This document shows, one piece after another, positions 36,482-44,701 of a stretch of 51,206 bases of DNA (within the stretch, counting starts at the first letter, position 1; every line of letters begins with the position of its first letter). The position numbers and the translations under genes are program-made. A model generated the notes under the pieces. The model saw only the letters and a program-made list of their open reading frames with translations. It made no database searches and was not told the origin of the DNA. The stretch comes from Acidobacteriota bacterium. Its GTDB lineage: Bacteria > Acidobacteriota > Vicinamibacteria > Marinacidobacterales > Marinacidobacteraceae. The DNA lies in assembly GCA_022826825.1 (NCBI GenBank), contig JAJDUD010000071.1, positions 1-51,206 on the forward strand. Direction: 5' to 3'.

Positions 36482-36493
36482 TAACATTCGGGA
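36482..36493 (+). promoter_or_regulatory. Candidate leaderless -10 element of tyrA
   Basis: TAACAT (36482-36487) lies exactly six bases before the tyrA ATG, with no Shine-Dalgarno between. The geometry matches leaderless promoters of the TANNNT type. TTGTGG at 36456-36461 is a weak upstream box. Confidence 0.35.
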
Positions 36494-37582
36494 ATGGATC
36501 TGGACGCCCTCCGCGCCGCTCTCCAGGCGGTGGATGAGGAAATTCTGGACGCCTGGGCGCGGCGGGACGCGATCACGGCCGCGATCGGACGGCTGAAACA
36601 GTCCGCCGGGCAGGCGATCCACGACCCCGAACAGGAGACGCGCGTCGTGGAGCGCGCCCGCGCCCACGCGGCCGCCCGGGGCATTCCGGAAGATCTTGCC
36701 GCCGATCTGGTGCGTCTGCTCATGCACTCCGCGCTCGCCCGGCAGGAGGACATTCGTTTGCGGGCGGAGGGGCAGGGGGCGGGCCGGCCCGCGCTGGTCA
36801 TCGGGGGCGGCGGGAACATGGGCCGCTGGTTCTGCCGGCTCCTGGCCGCGCAGGGCTACGAGGTCCGGGTGGCCGACCCCGCGGGAGGGCCGCCGGGGGT
36901 TCCGGCCGCCGCGGACTGGCGGGAGACCCCGGACGAATTCGCGCTGACGGTGGTGGCGGCGCCGCTCCACATCAGCGCCGGCATGCTGGAGGGAATCGCC
37001 GCGGAGCGGAGGCGGGGCCTGATCTTCGACATCGGGTCCGTCAAGGCGCCGCTCACCCGCGGACTTCAGGCGCTCGCGCGAAACGGTTGCCGGGTCGCCT
37101 CGGTGCACCCCATGTTCGGGCCCGACACCCATGTGCTCCACGGCTGCCATGTGCTGGTCATGGACGTGGGCCACCCCGGGGCGGCCGAGGAAGCGGCCGC
37201 CGTGTTCGGGGGCACGATGGCCGAAATTCTGCGAATGCCGCTGGCGGAGCACGATCCCCTGATCGCCTACGTCCTCGGGCTCTCCCACGCGCTGAACCTG
37301 GCCTTCCTGACCGCGCTTCAGGAGAGCGGGGAGCAGGCGCCGCGCCTCGCCCGCCTGTCGAGCGTGACGTTCGACCGGCAGTTGCGGGTGGCGGCGGCGG
37401 TCGCGCGGGAGAACCCGCACCTCTACTACGAGATCCAGCAGCGGAACCCGCACGGCCCGGCGGCCATCCATAGCCTGGCGGCCGCCGTTTCCCGACTCGC
37501 CGCCGTGATCCACGACGACGATGAGGAGGCGTTTGTCAGGCTCATGAAAGCCGGCCGGCGCTACGTCTCGGACCGCGGTTAG
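36494..37582 (+). CDS. tyrA: Chorismate mutase / prephenate dehydrogenase (T-protein)
   Basis: This 362-residue bifunctional enzyme makes 4-hydroxyphenylpyruvate from chorismate for tyrosine. Residues 1-90 are an AroQ chorismate mutase (LRAALQAVDEEILDAWARRD, AIGRLKQ, RARAHAAARGI). Residues about 97-362 are prephenate dehydrogenase with NAD loop VIGGGGNMGRWF, FDIGSVKAPLTRGL, VASVHPMFGPD and YVLGLSHALNLAFL. The arrangement is that of enterobacterial TyrA. It reads away from the minus-strand trp/aro block. A separate prephenate dehydratase is not in the window. Confidence 0.96.
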   Translation: MDLDALRAALQAVDEEILDAWARRDAITAAIGRLKQSAGQAIHDPEQETRVVERARAHAAARGIPEDLAADLVRLLMHSALARQEDIRLRAEGQGAGRPALVIGGGGNMGRWFCRLLAAQGYEVRVADPAGGPPGVPAAADWRETPDEFALTVVAAPLHISAGMLEGIAAERRRGLIFDIGSVKAPLTRGLQALARNGCRVASVHPMFGPDTHVLHGCHVLVMDVGHPGAAEEAAAVFGGTMAEILRMPLAEHDPLIAYVLGLSHALNLAFLTALQESGEQAPRLARLSSVTFDRQLRVAAAVARENPHLYYEIQQRNPHGPAAIHSLAAAVSRLAAVIHDDDEEAFVRLMKAGRRYVSDRG

Positions 37583-37614
37583 CGTCGTCCGCAGGCCTCC
37601 GCCCCGCGGTGCCT

Positions 37615-37673
37615 GGAGCGCCGGCCAGTTGCTGTGAAAATGCAGCCCCACCGGGAGGACTGGCCGGCGCTCC
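37615..37673. repeat. Perfect 15-bp inverted repeat in a convergent spacer
   Basis: GGAGCGCCGGCCAGT (37615-37629) pairs perfectly with ACTGGCCGGCGCTCC (37659-37673) around a 29-base loop. It lies between convergent tyrA and the TPR/SLH gene, so it may end transcription from both sides, though no T-run follows. Bases 37615-37645 recur at 45632-45662 with 30 of 31 identical. Confidence 0.8.
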
Positions 37674-37688
37674 TCGCCGGCGCTCCGG

Positions 37689-39095
37689 CTACGACCTGCC
37701 GAGCAGGTCCCGGAGGGTAGTGACGGCGCGTACTGCCTCCGCGCCGGAGGCGAACGCGAGCGGCCGGAACATTCCCCCGTCCGAGACCCGCAGCAGACCG
37801 AGTTGTGCGGCGATGGCGACCGCTTCCCGGTAGCGATGGTCGGGTGGCACGTCGCTCAGGTCCAACCGCGAAGAGTCGTCCGCGGCGGTCCGGAGGGCCT
37901 CCGGGTCGAACTTTCCGAACACGGCGGCCAGTGATTCCGCGAGTTCGCCACGGGTCACGAGGCCCCGCGGCTTGAAGGTGTGGTCGGGGTACAGGCGCAG
38001 ATAGCCCGCGCCGACCGCCGTCTGGATCAGGCTTGCCGCCCAGCTTCGTTCGAGATCGATGGCTATCACCGGGTCGGCGTTGCGGTCGTCGTCGGGCTCT
38101 CCGATCTCGGCCGCCAGGAGCGCGGCGAGCTGCTCGCGCGTTACGCGCTCCGCTTCCCGGATCCTCGCGTAGCGCTCCGAGAGTCTCGCGACCTCGAGCC
38201 GGCGCCCCAGCCCGTCGGCGCGGTCCACGAGATCCGCGAAGCCGCGCAGCGCGGGATCCCGGAGAATCCCGTCGAGGCGCGTCAGGCTCTCGGTGAAGCG
38301 GCGCGCATCGGCCAGCAACTCGGCGGCGGCCAACCCCGAGAGCAGCGCCTGACGCTTGCTGGCCACGGGGTTCGCGGCGACGGCTTCAAACCACTCGCGG
38401 GCGCTCTGCCGGTCGCCGGCGGCGAGGGCCGCCTCGGCCGCTTCGAGGAACAGGTCCGCCGAGTCGGGCATCGCTTCAAGCGCCGCCCGGTACGCCTCCG
38501 CGACCGCCGGACCCGGTTCGTCGGAACGCGCCAACTCCCGGGCGCGCGAGAGCCGGTTCTCCGCCACCTCGAGCGCCAGCCCCGGCAGCCGCTCGGACAC
38601 CACGGAAGCGTCCGGATCGAGCTCCGACAGGTGCGTCAGTCTGTTGAAGAGCAGTTCCTGATCCTCGCTGTCGAGAATCAGGAGGAGGGCCCCAAGCGAC
38701 GCCAGGACGTCGTCGGGCGCGGCGTCGAGGGTCCGCTCGAACAGTTCTCCCGCTCCCGACGGGTTGCCGCTGCGGAGGGCGAGGAACCCGGCCGCCGAGA
38801 GGACCCCCGGGTCGCCGGGGGCGAGGGTCCGGAGCGGCGCGAGTCGCAGGTCGGCCTCACCGAGGCGTCCCGCCACGATGAGCGCCCAGCTCTCGCTCAG
38901 GTCCCGTACCGCCTCCTCGGAAAGGTCCGGGCCCGGAACCGGCGCCTGGTCCTCCACGTACGCCCATTCGTCGAAGGGAACCAACGGGATTTCGGGTAGA
39001 GGCTTGCTGGCGCAGCCCGCGCCCAGGCACACCGAGGCGATCCAGAACGCGACTCGGGCGGGCGCCCGGCCGGCGGATTGCGTTACGCGGAACAC
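37689..39095 (-). CDS. TPR lipoprotein with SLH-like C-terminus
   Basis: The protein is 468 residues from GTG 39095 (474 from GTG 39113). A lipobox ASVCLGAGCAS anchors it to a membrane. Residues about 60-330 are TPR-like helices (LSESWALIVAGRLGEADLRL, LSAAGFLALRSGNPSGAGEL). The C-terminal 140 residues resemble S-layer homology repeats (YPDHTFKPRGLVTRGELAES; AIAAQLGLLRVSDGGMFRPL), which would bind cell-wall polymers or a porin-type partner. The role is unknown. TAGACT lies seven bases before the second GTG, favouring that start. Confidence 0.75.
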   Translation of the reverse strand: MFRVTQSAGRAPARVAFWIASVCLGAGCASKPLPEIPLVPFDEWAYVEDQAPVPGPDLSEEAVRDLSESWALIVAGRLGEADLRLAPLRTLAPGDPGVLSAAGFLALRSGNPSGAGELFERTLDAAPDDVLASLGALLLILDSEDQELLFNRLTHLSELDPDASVVSERLPGLALEVAENRLSRARELARSDEPGPAVAEAYRAALEAMPDSADLFLEAAEAALAAGDRQSAREWFEAVAANPVASKRQALLSGLAAAELLADARRFTESLTRLDGILRDPALRGFADLVDRADGLGRRLEVARLSERYARIREAERVTREQLAALLAAEIGEPDDDRNADPVIAIDLERSWAASLIQTAVGAGYLRLYPDHTFKPRGLVTRGELAESLAAVFGKFDPEALRTAADDSSRLDLSDVPPDHRYREAVAIAAQLGLLRVSDGGMFRPLAFASGAEAVRAVTTLRDLLGRS

Positions 39096-39102
39096 GCCGC
39101 CG

Positions 39103-39165
39103 AGTCTATCCACCGGAGGGCGCGGCCGGCATGCCGCGATGCGTTCGGCGGGACAAAACTAGAAT
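39103..39165. promoter_or_regulatory. Divergent pair of leaderless-type -10 boxes
   Basis: TAGACT on the minus strand (39108-39103) ends seven bases before GTG 39095. TAGAAT on the plus strand (39160-39165) ends six bases before ATG 39172. Neither start has a convincing Shine-Dalgarno. The two promoters would share this short interval. Confidence 0.4.
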
Positions 39166-39171
39166 GCGCCG

Positions 39172-40062
39172 ATGCGCTTCCTCCTCCTTTCCCTCGTTCT
39201 CCTCGTCGGGGCCCCGGCCCCGGCCGCTTCCCAGGCACAGGACGCCGAACGGCGCATCCTTGAACACGTCCGGGACACGCTGCAACCCGGCGAGCGGCTC
39301 CTGCTGTCGGCGCTCGTGGAGCGCTTCGAGGCCCCCGACGAACAGCGGGCGCTCGGACGGCTCAACGACGTCTTCTTCCGGACCCCGCTGTTCATTCTCG
39401 AGTTCGAGGGCCGCGAAGGACGGCTGCCGACCCTGTCGGAGATTTCGGGGCAGTTCTCGCTCTACGGCGAGGAGGCGGCCGACATCGTGCTGCGGATCAT
39501 GGAATCGGACCCGCGGGTCCCCAGGTTCCTGGTCCGCGACGGTGACGGCAACCTGATCTCCATCAACGAGGAGATGATCCGCGCCGACGAGCGGTTCGCG
39601 GTCGCGGTGGACCGGAGCCTCACCGGCTGGGAGGGACGCACGCTTCCGGAGGTCGCGGGAGAGCGGCTCCTCGGCGGGGACGCGGCGCTCGGCGACCTGA
39701 TGGACGACGCGACCCTCGTCTACGTGTGGTTCACGAACTGCCCGCCCTGCGTCCAGATCGCGCCGGTGCTCCAGGCGCTCCACCAGGATCTCGGCGAACA
39801 GGGACTCACGATCGTCGGGCTGAACGCCGACCGGGTCCTGAAGCTGCCCTATACCGACGCGGACCGGGCCGCGCACCAGGACAAGGGCGGCGTCACCTTC
39901 GAGAACCTCCACCTGACGGAAGAGGATCGGGCGGAGCTCGGGAACGTCAACATCTTCCCGACCCTGTTCCTCGCGGGGCGCGACGGAACCATCGTCCGCC
40001 ACTTCGTGAACTTCCAGGAGCGGGAGACGCTCGAGCCGGCCATCCGCGAGCTGCTCCCCTAG
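39172..40062 (+). CDS. Exported thioredoxin-fold protein (TlpA-like)
   Basis: This 296-residue protein has a signal peptide (LLLSLVLLVGAPAPAASQ). The C-terminal half (about 160-296) is a thioredoxin fold with redox motif CPPC in VYVWFTNCPPCVQIAPVL and cis-Pro region NIFPTLFLAGRDG. The N-terminal 150 residues (HVRDTLQPGERLLLSALVER and following) are alpha-helical and unassigned. It probably reduces or exchanges disulfides of envelope proteins. Its divergent partner is the TPR/SLH lipoprotein. Confidence 0.88.
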   Translation: MRFLLLSLVLLVGAPAPAASQAQDAERRILEHVRDTLQPGERLLLSALVERFEAPDEQRALGRLNDVFFRTPLFILEFEGREGRLPTLSEISGQFSLYGEEAADIVLRIMESDPRVPRFLVRDGDGNLISINEEMIRADERFAVAVDRSLTGWEGRTLPEVAGERLLGGDAALGDLMDDATLVYVWFTNCPPCVQIAPVLQALHQDLGEQGLTIVGLNADRVLKLPYTDADRAAHQDKGGVTFENLHLTEEDRAELGNVNIFPTLFLAGRDGTIVRHFVNFQERETLEPAIRELLP

Positions 40063-40131
40063 CGCGCGTCGGCGCCCCGGCGGCCCAGCCTTGCCCCCCG
40101 GGATTGCGTGACGGCAGATTGTGCGTGTTGC

Positions 40132-40161
40132 CTTGACAATAAAGCACTCATATCTTATACT
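40132..40161 (+). promoter_or_regulatory. dnaK promoter overlapped by an HspR (HAIR) operator
   Basis: TTGACA (40133-40138) and TATACT (40156-40161) are 17 bases apart, a near-consensus housekeeping promoter. CTTGACA-N7-ACTCATA (40132-40152) matches the HAIR consensus CTTGAGT-N7-ACTCAAG at 10 of 14 positions and covers the -35 box. The HspR regulator is encoded two genes downstream, so autogenous heat-shock repression is expected. A 5'-UTR hairpin AAGGGCC-GA-GGCCCTT follows at 40173-40188. Confidence 0.8.
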
Positions 40162-40229
40162 TCGGGCTAACTAAGGGCCGAGGCCCTTCGGTCCGTTTGT
40201 TCCATTTCCATCAGGAGTCTTGAAGGTCC

Positions 40230-42164
40230 ATGAGCAAGATCATCGGTATTGATCTGGGGACGACCAATTCGGTGGTCGCCGTGATGGAGGGTGGACAGCC
40301 CACCATCATCCCGAACGCCGAAGGCGGCCGCACCACCGCCTCCGTCGTCGGCGTTTCGAAGTCCGGCGAGCGCCTGGTGGGCGAAGTCGCGAAGCGCCAG
40401 GCGATCACCAATGCGGCGAACACGGTGTTCTCCATCAAGCGGTTCATGGGCCGCCGCTTCGACGAGGCCGCCGACGAGCGGGAATCCGCCCCGTACCAGG
40501 TGCTCCGGAAGGACGACGGCGGGATCGAGGCGCTGCTCGGCGACAACAAGTACACCCCGCCGCAGATCTCGGCGATGGTGCTCCAGAAGATGAAGGCCTC
40601 GGCCGAGGCCTACCTCGGCGAGGGCGTCGAGCGGGCGGTCATCACGGTGCCCGCCTATTTCAACGACTCGCAGCGCCAGGCCACCAAGGACGCCGGCGAG
40701 ATCGCCGGCCTGGAGGTGGTGCGCATCGTCAACGAACCGACCGCGGCCGCGCTCGCCTACGGACTCGACAAGCAGAAGAGCGAGAAGATCGCGGTCTACG
40801 ACTTCGGGGGCGGGACTTTCGACATCTCCATCCTCGAAGTCGGCGAGGGGGTGGTCGAGGTCCGTTCCACGAACGGAGACACCTACCTCGGCGGAGACGA
40901 CCTCGACAAGCGGGTCATGGACTGGATCGTCGCCGAGTTCAGGAAGTCCGACGGGATTGACCTGTCGAGCGACCGGATGGCGCTGCAGCGCCTCAAGGAC
41001 GCCGCGGAAAAGGCCAAGATCGAACTCTCGACCACCCACGAGACCGAGATCAACCTCCCCTTCATCACCGCCGACGCTTCCGGCCCGAAACACCTGGCGC
41101 TGACCCTGTCGCGGGCGAGGCTCGAGACGCTGATCGGAGATCTCCTCGAGCGCACCCGCAAGCCCTGCCTACAGGCGCTGGAGGACGCCGGCCTCGCGGG
41201 TGGATCGATCGACGAAGTCGTGCTGGTGGGCGGATCGACCCGGATTCCCCGGGTTCAGGAACTGGCCAAGGAGATCTTCGGGGCGGAACCGCACCAGGGC
41301 GTGAACCCGGACGAGGTGGTGGCGCTGGGCGCCGCGATCCAGGCCGGAGTACTCGGCGGCGACGTCAAGGACCTGCTGCTGCTGGACGTGACGCCGCTGT
41401 CCCTCGGGATCGAGACGCTGGGCGGGGTCTTCACCTCCCTCATCAAGCGCAACACCACGATTCCGCACCGGGCGAGCGATGTCTTCTCCACGGCGAGCGA
41501 CAACCAGACGCAGGTCGAGGTGCACGTCCTGCAGGGCGAGCGTTCCATGGCCGCCGACAACCGGACGCTCGGGAAGTTCAACCTGGTCGGGATCCCGCCG
41601 GCCCCCCGCGGGGTTCCGCAGATCGAGGTGGCCTTCGACATCGACGCGAACGGCATCGTCAACGTCTCGGCGAAAGACCGCGCCACCGGCCGCGAACAGG
41701 CGATCACGATCACGGCCTCGAGTGGGCTCTCGAAAGACGAGATCGAGACCATGAAGAACGAGGCCGCCTCCAACGAAGAGGCCGACAAGCAGCGGAAGGA
41801 AGAGGTCGAGTTCCGCAACGAGACGGATTCGCTGGCGCATCAGGTCGAGAAGATGCTGAACGAGAACCGCGACAAGATCGAGAGCTCGGACGCCGAGGAG
41901 ATCGAGAAGGCGCTGGCGACGGTTCGCGCCGCCCTCGCCGACGGCGACATGGAGCGGATCCGGACCGCGCGCGCCGACGTGGAAAAGGCGAGCCACCGGC
42001 TGGCGGAAGTCATGTACAAGAAGTCCTCCGACGGTGAGGGCTCCGCCCAGGCCCAGGATCCGAGCGGCGCGCCGCCGCCCCCTCCTCCCCCGGGCGGAGG
42101 CAAGCGCAAGGGCAACGGCGCGGCCGAAGACATCATCGACGCGGAGGTCGTGGGCGACAACTGA
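40230..42164 (+). CDS. dnaK: Chaperone DnaK (Hsp70)
   Basis: This 644-residue Hsp70 begins [19 protein letters not shown]. It carries [36 protein letters not shown], the [18 protein letters not shown] linker and a substrate domain. The helical lid is followed by a Pro-run, a GGGKRKGNG stretch and the terminal DAEVVGDN. It folds and protects cytoplasmic proteins with DnaJ. GrpE, its usual exchange factor, is not encoded between dnaK and dnaJ, and must lie outside the window. Confidence 0.98.
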   Translation: MSKIIGIDLGTTNSVVAVMEGGQPTIIPNAEGGRTTASVVGVSKSGERLVGEVAKRQAITNAANTVFSIKRFMGRRFDEAADERESAPYQVLRKDDGGIEALLGDNKYTPPQISAMVLQKMKASAEAYLGEGVERAVITVPAYFNDSQRQATKDAGEIAGLEVVRIVNEPTAAALAYGLDKQKSEKIAVYDFGGGTFDISILEVGEGVVEVRSTNGDTYLGGDDLDKRVMDWIVAEFRKSDGIDLSSDRMALQRLKDAAEKAKIELSTTHETEINLPFITADASGPKHLALTLSRARLETLIGDLLERTRKPCLQALEDAGLAGGSIDEVVLVGGSTRIPRVQELAKEIFGAEPHQGVNPDEVVALGAAIQAGVLGGDVKDLLLLDVTPLSLGIETLGGVFTSLIKRNTTIPHRASDVFSTASDNQTQVEVHVLQGERSMAADNRTLGKFNLVGIPPAPRGVPQIEVAFDIDANGIVNVSAKDRATGREQAITITASSGLSKDEIETMKNEAASNEEADKQRKEEVEFRNETDSLAHQVEKMLNENRDKIESSDAEEIEKALATVRAALADGDMERIRTARADVEKASHRLAEVMYKKSSDGEGSAQAQDPSGAPPPPPPPGGGKRKGNGAAEDIIDAEVVGDN

Positions 42165-42187
42165 TCTGATCGTCCAGGAGCCCTTCC

Positions 42188-43318
42188 GTGCCCCCTCCCG
42201 CCGACTACTACGCGGTCCTGGGGGTCGGGCGCGATGCGGATATCCTGCGGATCCGGCAGGCGTACCGGCGGCTCGCCCGGCGCCTGCATCCGGACCTGAA
42301 CCCCAACGACCGCGTCGTCGAGGAGCGTTTCCGGCAGATTCAGCGGGCCTTCGAGATCCTCGGGGACCCCGACCGCCGCGCCGAGTACGACCGGCACGGC
42401 GGGGCGGAACCGACTCCCGCCCGGGTGCAGCGCGTCCACTACGGATTCGCGGGGTTCGATTTCGGCGAGGAGCCCGCGAAGGAGGAGTGGGCGCTCCACG
42501 AGATCTTCGGGGGGTCCGAGGGTTCCGAGTCCGGACCCACCGAAGCCGATCCGGACATCCACGCCCGGGAACGGGTCTCCTTCGTCGAGTCGCTGGAGGG
42601 GAAGCAGGTTCGGCTGCGGGTGAACCGCCGGGAGATCTGCGGCCCCTGCGGGGGGCGGGGAGAACGCCCCGTCGGCGAAGCGGCCCCTCAGGGAATCGAG
42701 TGCACCGCCTGCACCGGCGCCGGCCGGCGGCTCCGGCGCTACGGGCACATGGTGTTCTCGCGTCCGTGCCGGCGCTGCGGCGGCCAGGGGACGTTGTTCC
42801 ATACCGCCTGTTCCTCCTGCAGGGGGCGCGGCAACCGGATCCGGTCGGCCCGGGTGGTCGCGCGGGTCCCCGCCGGCATTTCCGATGGAGCGACGGTGGT
42901 CGTGGACGGACAGGGACACGAGCGGCTCCCCGGCGAACCGGCAGGCGATCTCCGGCTGCACGTCGAAGTCGCTCCGCATCCGGTCATCGAGCGCCGTGGC
43001 GACAACCTCGTCTGCCCGTTGCCCTTGACGCTCGCGGAGGCCGCGCTCGGCGGACGCATCGAGGTTCCCACGCTTTCCGGAAGCGTGGCGGTGCGGCTGC
43101 CGCCCGGAGTCCAGCCGGGCACCCGGCTGCGGCTTGCCGGACGCGGCGTTCCTTCGATCCGCGGGGACGGCCGCGGCGATCTCTTCCTCGAGGTGCGGAT
43201 CCACATCCCGGAGATCCGGGACGACCGGTCGCGGGACCTGGTCCGGGAGCTGGAGGAGCGCTACCCGGAGTCGCCTCGCGACGCGCTCCGTGAGAAGCTT
43301 CGCCAGGAGAACGATTGA
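42188..43318 (+). CDS. dnaJ: Chaperone DnaJ (Hsp40)
   Basis: This 376-residue co-chaperone has a J domain with DYYAVLGVGRDAD and the RLHPDLNPND motif holding HPD. A short G/F-poor linker follows, then four zinc-binding repeats (CGPCGGRG, CTACTGAG, CRRCGGQG, CSSCRGRG) and the C-terminal substrate domains (PAGISDGATVVVDGQGH, ALGGRIEVPTLSG). The linker is acidic rather than Gly/Phe-rich, as in the second DnaJ of HspR-type operons. The start is GTG; the stop overlaps the hspR ATG by one base. Confidence 0.96.
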   Translation: MPPPADYYAVLGVGRDADILRIRQAYRRLARRLHPDLNPNDRVVEERFRQIQRAFEILGDPDRRAEYDRHGGAEPTPARVQRVHYGFAGFDFGEEPAKEEWALHEIFGGSEGSESGPTEADPDIHARERVSFVESLEGKQVRLRVNRREICGPCGGRGERPVGEAAPQGIECTACTGAGRRLRRYGHMVFSRPCRRCGGQGTLFHTACSSCRGRGNRIRSARVVARVPAGISDGATVVVDGQGHERLPGEPAGDLRLHVEVAPHPVIERRGDNLVCPLPLTLAEAALGGRIEVPTLSGSVAVRLPPGVQPGTRLRLAGRGVPSIRGDGRGDLFLEVRIHIPEIRDDRSRDLVRELEERYPESPRDALREKLRQEND

Positions 43319-43755
43319 TGAGCGCCGAGCGCCGGAAGGGCGTCTACATGATCAGCGCGGTGGCCGAGCTGTTCGGAATCCATCCGCAGACCCTGCGTCT
43401 GTATGAGCGGGAGGGCTTGCTCCGGCCGTCGCGCACCGAGGGGAACACCCGCGTCTATACCGACGAGGATCTCGAACAGTTGCAGACGATCCTCAACCTG
43501 CGGGAACTCGGAGTGAATCTCGCCGGTGTGGACATCATCCTGAACATGCGCGTGAAGATGCAGCGGATGCAGGAGGAGATCACCCAGTTCACCGACTTCA
43601 TTCACCGGGAACTGTCGCGCGAGGAAAACGCGCTGAGCGAGCGCGCCAGGAACGCGCTGGTGCGGCTTCCGCGGAAGGACATCGTTCCCGCCGGTTCGGG
43701 TGCGGAAGCCGGAGCGGCGAGCGACGCCGCTCCGGCCCGTCCCCGAAGTTCGTAG
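43318..43755 (+). CDS. hspR: MerR-family heat-shock repressor HspR
   Basis: This 145-residue protein has a winged-helix MerR domain: VYMISAVAELFGIHPQTLRL, YEREGLLRPSRTEGNTRVYT, DLEQLQTILNLRELGVNLAG. A coiled-coil segment follows (MRVKMQRMQEEITQFTDFIH), then an Ala/Pro tail. HspR represses dnaK operons by binding HAIR sites and uses DnaK as co-repressor. Such a site overlaps the dnaK promoter here. The phase of the start is fixed by overlap with dnaJ. Confidence 0.95.
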   Translation: MSAERRKGVYMISAVAELFGIHPQTLRLYEREGLLRPSRTEGNTRVYTDEDLEQLQTILNLRELGVNLAGVDIILNMRVKMQRMQEEITQFTDFIHRELSREENALSERARNALVRLPRKDIVPAGSGAEAGAASDAAPARPRSS

Positions 43756-43765
43756 GAAACGACCC

Positions 43766-44488
43766 TTGCCGGCGGTGGAGACCTGTCCCGACTGCGGCGA
43801 CACGGGGTGGAAGCCGGCCCCCCGGCCGGACGGGTCACCCGCCGTGGCGCCCTGCGGTTGCCGGGATGCGGCGCGCGCTCCCGTCCGCCTCGAGGACATC
43901 GGGGTCCCCCCGAAAGAAGCGGAGCGGGCGCGTTTCGACTACTTCTTCAACGTGTCCAAGCCGTTGGAGCGCGCCAACCGGATCGTCTTCAAGTGGGCCG
44001 ACTCGTACCCCGACGTCAAGTCCGGCCTGCTGCTCACCGGGCCGGCCGGGGTCGGCAAGACCCACCTCGCGGTGTCGCTGCTGCGCCACATTCTCCTCGA
44101 GCGGGGAATCTCGGTCAGAGCGCGCTACGAATACGTTCCGCGGCTTCTCCGGGAGGTTCAGCGGGAGAACGACCTCCTGCTGATCGACGAGCGACGGCTG
44201 GCGGAGGTTACCCGCGCCGAGATCGTGGTTCTCGACCAGATCGGGGCGGATACTGGCTGGGGCCAGCGGGTGCAGGAGCGGTTCCTCTACATCCTGAACC
44301 GCTGCATCCAGGGCCGCGGCTTCCTGATCGCCACGACCGCGTTTCCGCTCGAGGCGGCCCAGCAGTCGAGCCTCGACGACCAGATCACGGTACGCGCGGT
44401 CTCGCTGCTGCACGAGGCCTGCCGCGTTGTGCCGATGCCGGGCGAGGACTACCGCACTAACATCATCAATCCGAGGTTGAGCGTCTAG
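43766..44488 (+). CDS. DnaC/IstB-like AAA+ ATPase
   Basis: From TTG 43766 (AGGAA seven bases upstream) this is 240 residues. The N-terminus has a zinc-ribbon-like pattern CPDCGDTGW...CGC. A AAA+ core follows with Walker A GPAGVGKTHLAVSLLR, EIVVLDQIGAD at the Walker B position (Gln replaces the usual second Asp) and sensor-1-like FLIATTAF. Relatives load the replicative helicase or, as IstB, assist IS21 transposases. No transposase is near, so a helicase-loader role is more likely. It follows hspR by 10 bases and may share heat-shock control. Confidence 0.85.
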   Translation: MPAVETCPDCGDTGWKPAPRPDGSPAVAPCGCRDAARAPVRLEDIGVPPKEAERARFDYFFNVSKPLERANRIVFKWADSYPDVKSGLLLTGPAGVGKTHLAVSLLRHILLERGISVRARYEYVPRLLREVQRENDLLLIDERRLAEVTRAEIVVLDQIGADTGWGQRVQERFLYILNRCIQGRGFLIATTAFPLEAAQQSSLDDQITVRAVSLLHEACRVVPMPGEDYRTNIINPRLSV

Positions 44489-44659
44489 TGCGGTGTCCCG
44501 GAAATGGCACGGCATTCGACCGGCGATGCATCCCTGCTGACCGCTACGCTCGGCGTTCCGAATCGGTCGGAATACACTCGGTATTTCTCCCGATTCGCGC
44601 CTTGTCAGCCGGGCGCCTCGCCGCTCTCGGTGACTCGCACCATTTCCGGGACACCACAC
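44488..44659 (+). repeat. 172-bp structured intergenic element, copy 3
   Basis: The inverted ends are 20 bases with 19 matching (44488-44507, 44640-44659; GTGTCCCGGAAATGG core). It shares GGCATTCGA (44511-44519) and core GAATAC-ACTCG-GTATTT (44570-44586) with copies 1 and 2; the changed last base still allows a G-U pair in RNA. It lacks the CCCACCGGGAG segment. The left end begins in the TAG stop of the DnaC-like gene. Confidence 0.85.
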
Positions 44660-44701
44660 CAGCGTTCATCCCCAATGCACCACCGAAGGAGATTTCAGGT
44701 C

